A program made the translations under genes and the position numbers. The notes beneath the pieces were generated by a model. The model saw only the letters and a list, made by a program, of their open reading frames with translations. It ran no database searches and was not told the DNA's origin. Shown piece by piece: positions 5,488 to 9,087 of a DNA stretch of 9,087 nt; positions within the stretch are counted from its first letter, which is position 1; every line of letters begins with the position of its first letter. This stretch comes from CAYRPN01 sp964426135 (lineage in GTDB: Bacteria; Planctomycetota; Phycisphaerae; Phycisphaerales; Phycisphaeraceae). The stretch covers positions 1-9,087 of the forward strand of contig CAYRPN010000181.1 of assembly GCA_964426135.1 (NCBI GenBank), read 5' to 3'.

Positions 5488-6108
5488 TCAGGCCTTCATT
5501 TTCTCCAACACATCCTCGATCACTCGGTAGACCTCCGTCCACGATGGATCGGCTCGGTGCTTCCTGGCGCGGCTCGCGGCTTCGTCCATGCGCGGCAAGA
5601 GTTTCGCGTAATCGACCTGGGCTTTGCTCTCGAAAGGCTGACCGAACTCCTTCTGCCAGAGCGGCTTGATGGCGTCCGTCACGGCTTTGCAGTCGTCGAA
5701 GGATCGGCCCGTGTCCTCCAGATGCAGCAGCGTCCACACCTCGAAGCAAGGCTTCGAGAGCGCCACGCCGATCCCGTTCTTCTCGCCTTGATTCTTTGCC
5801 GCGACCGCGCGCCGCTGGCGATCCGGCTCGCATTCCATGTCGATCAATGCCCAGACGGATTGCTGGTCATCCGTCGCGGATGAATCGCGTTGAAGTTCCT
5901 CCAACACTTCTCTCGCACGCTCGACGACCGCATCGGCATCCGCCCCCGCGCGAGGGGCGCGATAAACGTGAACCGTGACCTTCGTACTTACCTTGCTCGC
6001 CCACTTCTTGAAGTACTCCGCCGCAGTCTTCGTGTCGTCGCAGACGATCGCCACCACCGGAAGCAAGGGTCGCGTCTTCGGTCTGCGATCGCGGTATCGA
6101 TTGCCCAT
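5488..6108 (-). CDS. RloB-like protein, second component of an AbiL/RloAB-type defence module
   Basis: A 206-aa protein of normal RloB length. RloB-family proteins occur next to AAA15 ATPases in phage-resistance loci, as in AbiL. Recognisable segments: the basic N-terminus MGNRYRDRRPKTR; PVVAIVCDDTKTAAEYF (17-33), matching the family's VCEG..TE..YF; VWALIDMECE (85-94), matching VW.VFD.D; SKPCFEVWTLLHLED (118-132), matching the NPCFElWLLLHFe core; and DYAK (166-169). The usual Glu-Gly is Asp-Asp (24-25) and the usual D.D is D90-x-E92, so acidic character is kept with altered residues. The ATG at 6108 is preferred over 6123 because GGAG precedes it by 9 nt. It lies 43 nt downstream of the ATPase gene, same strand, probably one operon. 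The effector activity (possibly Toprim-like nuclease) is inference. No terminator was identified; the MITE hairpin lies downstream. Confidence 0.78.
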   Translation of the reverse strand: MGNRYRDRRPKTRPLLPVVAIVCDDTKTAAEYFKKWASKVSTKVTVHVYRAPRAGADADAVVERAREVLEELQRDSSATDDQQSVWALIDMECEPDRQRRAVAAKNQGEKNGIGVALSKPCFEVWTLLHLEDTGRSFDDCKAVTDAIKPLWQKEFGQPFESKAQVDYAKLLPRMDEAASRARKHRADPSWTEVYRVIEDVLEKMKA

Positions 6109-6151
6109 CACACAACTCTCCATTGATCACAATCGCTGTGCCGTCCTGCGG

Positions 6152-7411
6152 TCATCGCGAAAATGTGCCCAGCATCGGCAGCGCCCCATACCGACCCTGC
6201 AGATATCGCCGGCGCAGGTTCAGATTGTTCCGTTCCTTGAATTCGGCAAGCGAATAAAGGCTGGCGGCGCCGTCGGCATCTTTCTTGGTGAAATAAATCT
6301 GGTCGCGCCGAAGCACGTTCCGCTTCGCCTCGTCATCCATCAGCGCGGTCTCGTGCGTGGTGAACACGAGTTGGCCCCGCACCTGGTCCATCGGAAGTTC
6401 GCAGTTGAAGTGGTGGAGCATCTCTCGCAGGAGTGTGGGATGGACGGAAGCATCGATTTCGTCGATGTACTCCGCGTGATTCTCTTGAGAGTGAGACAGA
6501 TCGAAAAGCAGTGGCGATAGTTCCACAAGCCGCCTCGTGCCCGTTGACTCGCGATGAAACGGCAATCGTACGTTTCCTTCCGATGCACGATGCAAGAGTG
6601 TGAGTTCATGCCAGGTTCCCAAGGCGCTTCCACCATGGGGACCGTCGGTCCAGACCTCATCGATCTCATAGTCTTCCACACCGATATCCGCAGATTGAAG
6701 CATCGACTGGAGCCACCGCCTGAATTCGCTGCTGTTGATCGCGCGCAAGGCCACGTGTTCTGTAGATACTCCGTGCGGGGACATTTGATCCGCCCATGTA
6801 CGCACTGATTCACGCGCGGACAACAAGCGTCTGAATCCGACCGCAACGCTGCGAGCCAGGTCGGGTGACAGACTATCCGCGAGCGACAAGAGCAACGCGT
6901 TTGGTCGGAAGCTACTGGCCAGGAGTCTGAATTGCTCGTGTGTGGTCCAGCGGCCCGCGACTTGCTGGCCTGATCGTTCGAACTCAATTTCCTCGACCGG
7001 GCTAAATCGAGATAAGCGTTCACTGTGAAATCGAACGCGGTCAAACTCGACGACATACTCGTAGACGTTTCGGTCAATCAACGCCTTGACACCCAATCGG
7101 ACCGGCTCTCGACTGCCACCGCCAAGAGCGAACGGCTCGTAATTACGAAGTGGTGCATCTGAGGGAAGGTGCGACGACCCGTGAATCAATGCCTGCAAGA
7201 CCTGCGCCGCCCGAATCACCGTCGACTTCCCCGACGCATTCGGCCCATAGATTGCGACACTGCGGAGCAATTCAAGCGGCTCATCATCCCCATCCACTTT
7301 GACGCGCACGATACCGCGGTCACTTTCGCGGTCGATGTCGGTCGCAAGCATCGACAGCCGAAACTCGTCGCGGAAACAGCCGAAGTTCTTGCCGAAGAGT
7401 TCGATGAGCAT
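6152..7411 (-). CDS. AAA15-family ATPase (AbiLi/RloA-like), defence ATPase
   Basis: A 419-aa SMC/ABC-like ATPase of the COG1106 type. Walker A is GPNASGKST (56-64); an ABC-signature-like STGTRRLVELSP lies at 289-300; Walker B is EYIDEIDASVHP (314-325, D317 E318); the switch histidine is H353 in FTTHETALMD. The closing RRDQIYFTKKDADGAASLYSLAEF (368-391) and RRYLQGRYGALP (400-412) are typical of defence-associated members. Residues ~100-280 form the variable helical/coiled insertion. The ATG at 7411 is chosen because GGAG lies 5 nt upstream; a TTG at 7435 has no comparable site. The RloB-like gene follows after 43 nt. In AbiL-type loci the ATPase is thought to sense infection and control the partner. 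Hand counts on 6961-7080 give 59 of 120 GC (49%), against 39 of 60 at 8281-8340 and 43 of 60 at 1261-1320, suggesting horizontal acquisition. All ATPase motifs are intact. Confidence 0.9.
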   Translation of the reverse strand: MLIELFGKNFGCFRDEFRLSMLATDIDRESDRGIVRVKVDGDDEPLELLRSVAIYGPNASGKSTVIRAAQVLQALIHGSSHLPSDAPLRNYEPFALGGGSREPVRLGVKALIDRNVYEYVVEFDRVRFHSERLSRFSPVEEIEFERSGQQVAGRWTTHEQFRLLASSFRPNALLLSLADSLSPDLARSVAVGFRRLLSARESVRTWADQMSPHGVSTEHVALRAINSSEFRRWLQSMLQSADIGVEDYEIDEVWTDGPHGGSALGTWHELTLLHRASEGNVRLPFHRESTGTRRLVELSPLLFDLSHSQENHAEYIDEIDASVHPTLLREMLHHFNCELPMDQVRGQLVFTTHETALMDDEAKRNVLRRDQIYFTKKDADGAASLYSLAEFKERNNLNLRRRYLQGRYGALPMLGTFSR

Positions 7412-7476
7412 GACCGCTCCAGCAAAGTCGCGCAATAAACCTGCGCAAGAGTTGATCCCACCATCACTATCGTCGA

Positions 7477-7482
7477 ATTATA
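7477..7482 (-). promoter_or_regulatory. perfect -10 box (TATAAT) for the ATPase/RloB operon
   Basis: On the minus strand TATAAT occupies 7482-7477, 65 nt before the ATPase ATG, with start expected near 7470 and an untranslated leader of about 60 nt. No convincing -35 hexamer is found 15-18 nt upstream, so either an activator or a different sigma factor may be involved, or the match is chance in this locally AT-rich gap. Confidence 0.4.
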
Positions 7483-7593
7483 TGCCCTAACTCTACGCAT
7501 TTCGCCGCACTCACGCAAGAAACCTGCGCGGCTGTGGCAAAGGCCCATCATGCTGTCTGTGGCATCCGGTCTCGGAATAATCGAGCTCATGGG

Positions 7594-7624
7594 TTGCCAG
7601 ATTTCCTCTCTTGCTTGTTAGGAT
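7594..7624 (+). promoter_or_regulatory. possible promoter for oxidoreductase copy 2
   Basis: TTGCCA at 7594-7599 and TAGGAT at 7619-7624 are separated by 19 nt, longer than ideal, but the -10 carries an extended TGT just before it. Transcription would start near 7631, leaving an 18-nt leader that includes the AAGGAG at 7637-7642. The rest of the 237-nt divergent gap (7412-7648) shows no other clear signal. Confidence 0.3.
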
Positions 7625-7648
7625 GATCGAACCCTCAAGGAGTCCATG

Positions 7649-8971
7649 ATGTCCACCCGCCTCTCCCGTCGTCACTTCCTCCAATCCTCCGCCGCGATCG
7701 CCGGCGTTGGTTATTTCTCCGGCCGCGCCGCGGCGCAGTCAAAGGACAAACTCAACATCGCCGTCATCGGCGTCGCCGGCCGCGGCGGGGACAACATGAA
7801 CGCCTGTGCCGCGACGGAGAACATCGTCGCCCTTTGCGATGTCGATGAGAACAACCTGAACAAAGCCGCCGCCCGATTCCCCAACGCGAAAAAGTTCTTC
7901 GACTTCCGCGAGCTGCTGGCCGACCCCAAGGGCATCGATGCCGTGGTGATCAGCTCCACCGATCACACCCACGCCCCCGCGTCCGTCCGCGCCATGCGCA
8001 AGGGCCTGCACGTCTACAGCGAAAAGCCCCTGGGCCACACCGTCGGCGAAGCGCGGCTCGTGCGCGAGACCTACCTCGCCCGCAAGGACAAGATCGCCAC
8101 GCAGATGGGCACGCAGATTCACGCCGAGCCGAACTATCGCCGCGTCGTCGAACTGGTGCAGGCGGGCGTCATCGGCAACGTCACCGAAGCTCACGTGTGG
8201 TGCAACCGCTTCAGCAACCAGGGCGCCCCGCCCACCGGCAGCAAGCCCGTGCCCGCGCACCTGAAATGGGATCTATGGCTCGGCCCCGCTCCGTTCCGCG
8301 ATTACCAGGACGGCTACCTCCCAGGCAATCTCACCTGGAACCGGTTCTGGGACATCGGCAACGGCATCCTCGGAGACATGGGCAGCCACCTGATCGATCT
8401 GCCGTACTGGGCTCTCGCCTTGACGCAGCCGACCTCCTGCGAAGCCGACGCGCCGACCGCCCATCCGGTGATTTATCCCACCAAGCTCACCTGCACCTGG
8501 CAGCACCCCAAGCGCGGCGACGGCCCGCACGAACAGGCCTGCAAGGTCGTCTGGTACGACGGCCACGCCAAGCCCAGTTCGCTCTTGGGCGTGGATGTGA
8601 AGGGCTACGGCATCGGCGTGTTGTTCGTCGGGGAAAAGGGCAAGATCCTCGCCGACTACGGCCGCAAGACCGTCCTCCTCGCCGACACCAACGCCAAGGC
8701 GCCGGAGGTGAAGCAGACCATCGCCGCCAGCAAGGGCCACCACCAGGAATGGCTGCTCGCCTGCAAGGGCAAGCCCACGGACACGCTGTGCAACTTCGAT
8801 TATTCCGGCCGGCTCATCGAGCACAACCTGCTGGGCGTCGTCGCTCATCGCACGGGCAAGAAGATTGAGTACGACGCCAAGACGGGTAAAGTGACCAACG
8901 CGCCCGAAGCCGACAAGTTCATCAACAAGGAATATCGCAAAGGCTGGGAGTTCGCGGTGGAACAGAGTTGA
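7649..8971 (+). CDS. Tat-exported Gfo/Idh/MocA family oxidoreductase (copy 2)
   Basis: A 440-aa predicted NAD(P)-dependent oxidoreductase from a different subgroup than the copy at 3473-4933. A Tat signal is at 6-30 (SRRHFLQSSAAIAG, hydrophobic stretch, RAAAQ as likely cleavage region). The Rossmann loop is GVAGRGG (41-47), STDHTHAP is at 103-110, and the catalytic-lysine motif SEKPLGH is at 124-130. KWDLWLGPAP (206-215) and FWDIGNGILGDMGSHLIDLPYW (233-254, candidate H247) complete the family pattern; the C-terminus NKEYRKGWEF (426-435) resembles planctomycete homologues. Two adjacent ATGs exist at 7646 and 7649; AAGGAG at 7637-7642 is 3 nt from the first and 6 nt from the second, so 7649 is preferred, with a one-residue difference. 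It diverges from the defence operon. Substrate unknown, probably a sugar or polyol derivative. Confidence 0.93.
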   Translation: MSTRLSRRHFLQSSAAIAGVGYFSGRAAAQSKDKLNIAVIGVAGRGGDNMNACAATENIVALCDVDENNLNKAAARFPNAKKFFDFRELLADPKGIDAVVISSTDHTHAPASVRAMRKGLHVYSEKPLGHTVGEARLVRETYLARKDKIATQMGTQIHAEPNYRRVVELVQAGVIGNVTEAHVWCNRFSNQGAPPTGSKPVPAHLKWDLWLGPAPFRDYQDGYLPGNLTWNRFWDIGNGILGDMGSHLIDLPYWALALTQPTSCEADAPTAHPVIYPTKLTCTWQHPKRGDGPHEQACKVVWYDGHAKPSSLLGVDVKGYGIGVLFVGEKGKILADYGRKTVLLADTNAKAPEVKQTIAASKGHHQEWLLACKGKPTDTLCNFDYSGRLIEHNLLGVVAHRTGKKIEYDAKTGKVTNAPEADKFINKEYRKGWEFAVEQS

Positions 8972-9087
8972 GCGTTGCAAGGGAAGTCAGGAATGGGGCC
9001 GAAATAACTTCGCGAATTGGCACAGCCCGTACTCCCCTCCCTCTTAGAACGTGTATGAAAAGCCATAATTGCTCCGATAACAAGGAG
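8972..9087 (+). other. downstream gap ending in a ribosome binding site
   Basis: No protein or RNA gene is visible in these 116 nt. The last six bases (9082-9087) are AAGGAG, the same Shine-Dalgarno used by both oxidoreductase genes here, so a plus-strand gene probably starts within about 5-10 nt beyond the window. The AT-rich 9050-9080 segment may hold its promoter (a CATAAT-like box at 9064-9069). No convincing terminator for the preceding gene was found; TTCGCGAA near 9008-9015 is a short palindrome without a U-tract. Confidence 0.4.

Noticed and set aside
7433..7435. TTG start of the ATPase gene
   Set aside because: The ATG at 7411 has GGAG 5 nt upstream and begins with the family-typical MLIELFGKNFGCF; the extra eight residues are not supported.
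8273..8980. 235-codon open frame on the minus strand
   Set aside because: Antisense shadow of oxidoreductase copy 2 in GC-rich DNA; no motifs.

Overview
The window looks like a chromosomal segment from a planctomycete-like bacterium (Planctomycetota; genus not resolvable). The main reason is two Tat-exported Gfo/Idh/MocA oxidoreductases of the type these genomes carry in large paralogous sets. The GC-rich core genes and the AAGGAG ribosome binding sites are compatible with this. The phylum call is inference; there is no rRNA or other marker gene.

Layout. (1) 65-2636, plus strand: a circularly permuted ATP-grasp protein (COG2308 type) followed by an alpha-E protein (COG2307 type), a pair known as a putative peptide or amide ligase module. 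They are separated by a 109-nt gap holding six degenerate 7-nt repeats. The transglutaminase and proteasome-like (Anbu) genes that often accompany the pair are not within the window. (2) 2767-3455, plus: a compact toxin-antitoxin pair, a HicB-like small antitoxin overlapping a PIN-domain (VapC-type) toxin by ATGA. (3) 3473-4933, minus: a Tat-exported Gfo/Idh/MocA oxidoreductase. (4) 4934-5487, 554 nt without a protein gene: a predicted long 5' leader of the oxidoreductase with mutually exclusive stems, a good sigma70-like promoter, and a ~188-bp palindromic MITE-like element flanked by a 9-bp direct repeat that looks like a target site duplication. (5) 5488-7411, minus: a two-gene module of an AAA15-family ATPase and a RloB-like protein, an arrangement resembling AbiL/RloAB-type anti-phage systems. 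Hand counts on short samples give about 49% GC in the ATPase gene against 65-72% in flanking genes, consistent with acquisition. (6) 7649-8971, plus: a second Tat-exported Gfo/Idh/MocA oxidoreductase, followed by a gap ending in AAGGAG, probably the ribosome binding site of a gene just outside the window.

As a whole, two metabolic or exported-protein genes and a peptide-ligase pair bracket accessory material (toxin-antitoxin, MITE, defence module). The most noteworthy items are the MITE-like hairpin with its duplication, the RloB-like protein with altered acidic motifs, and the structured leader of the first oxidoreductase. No tRNA, rRNA, CRISPR array or full insertion sequence was seen.
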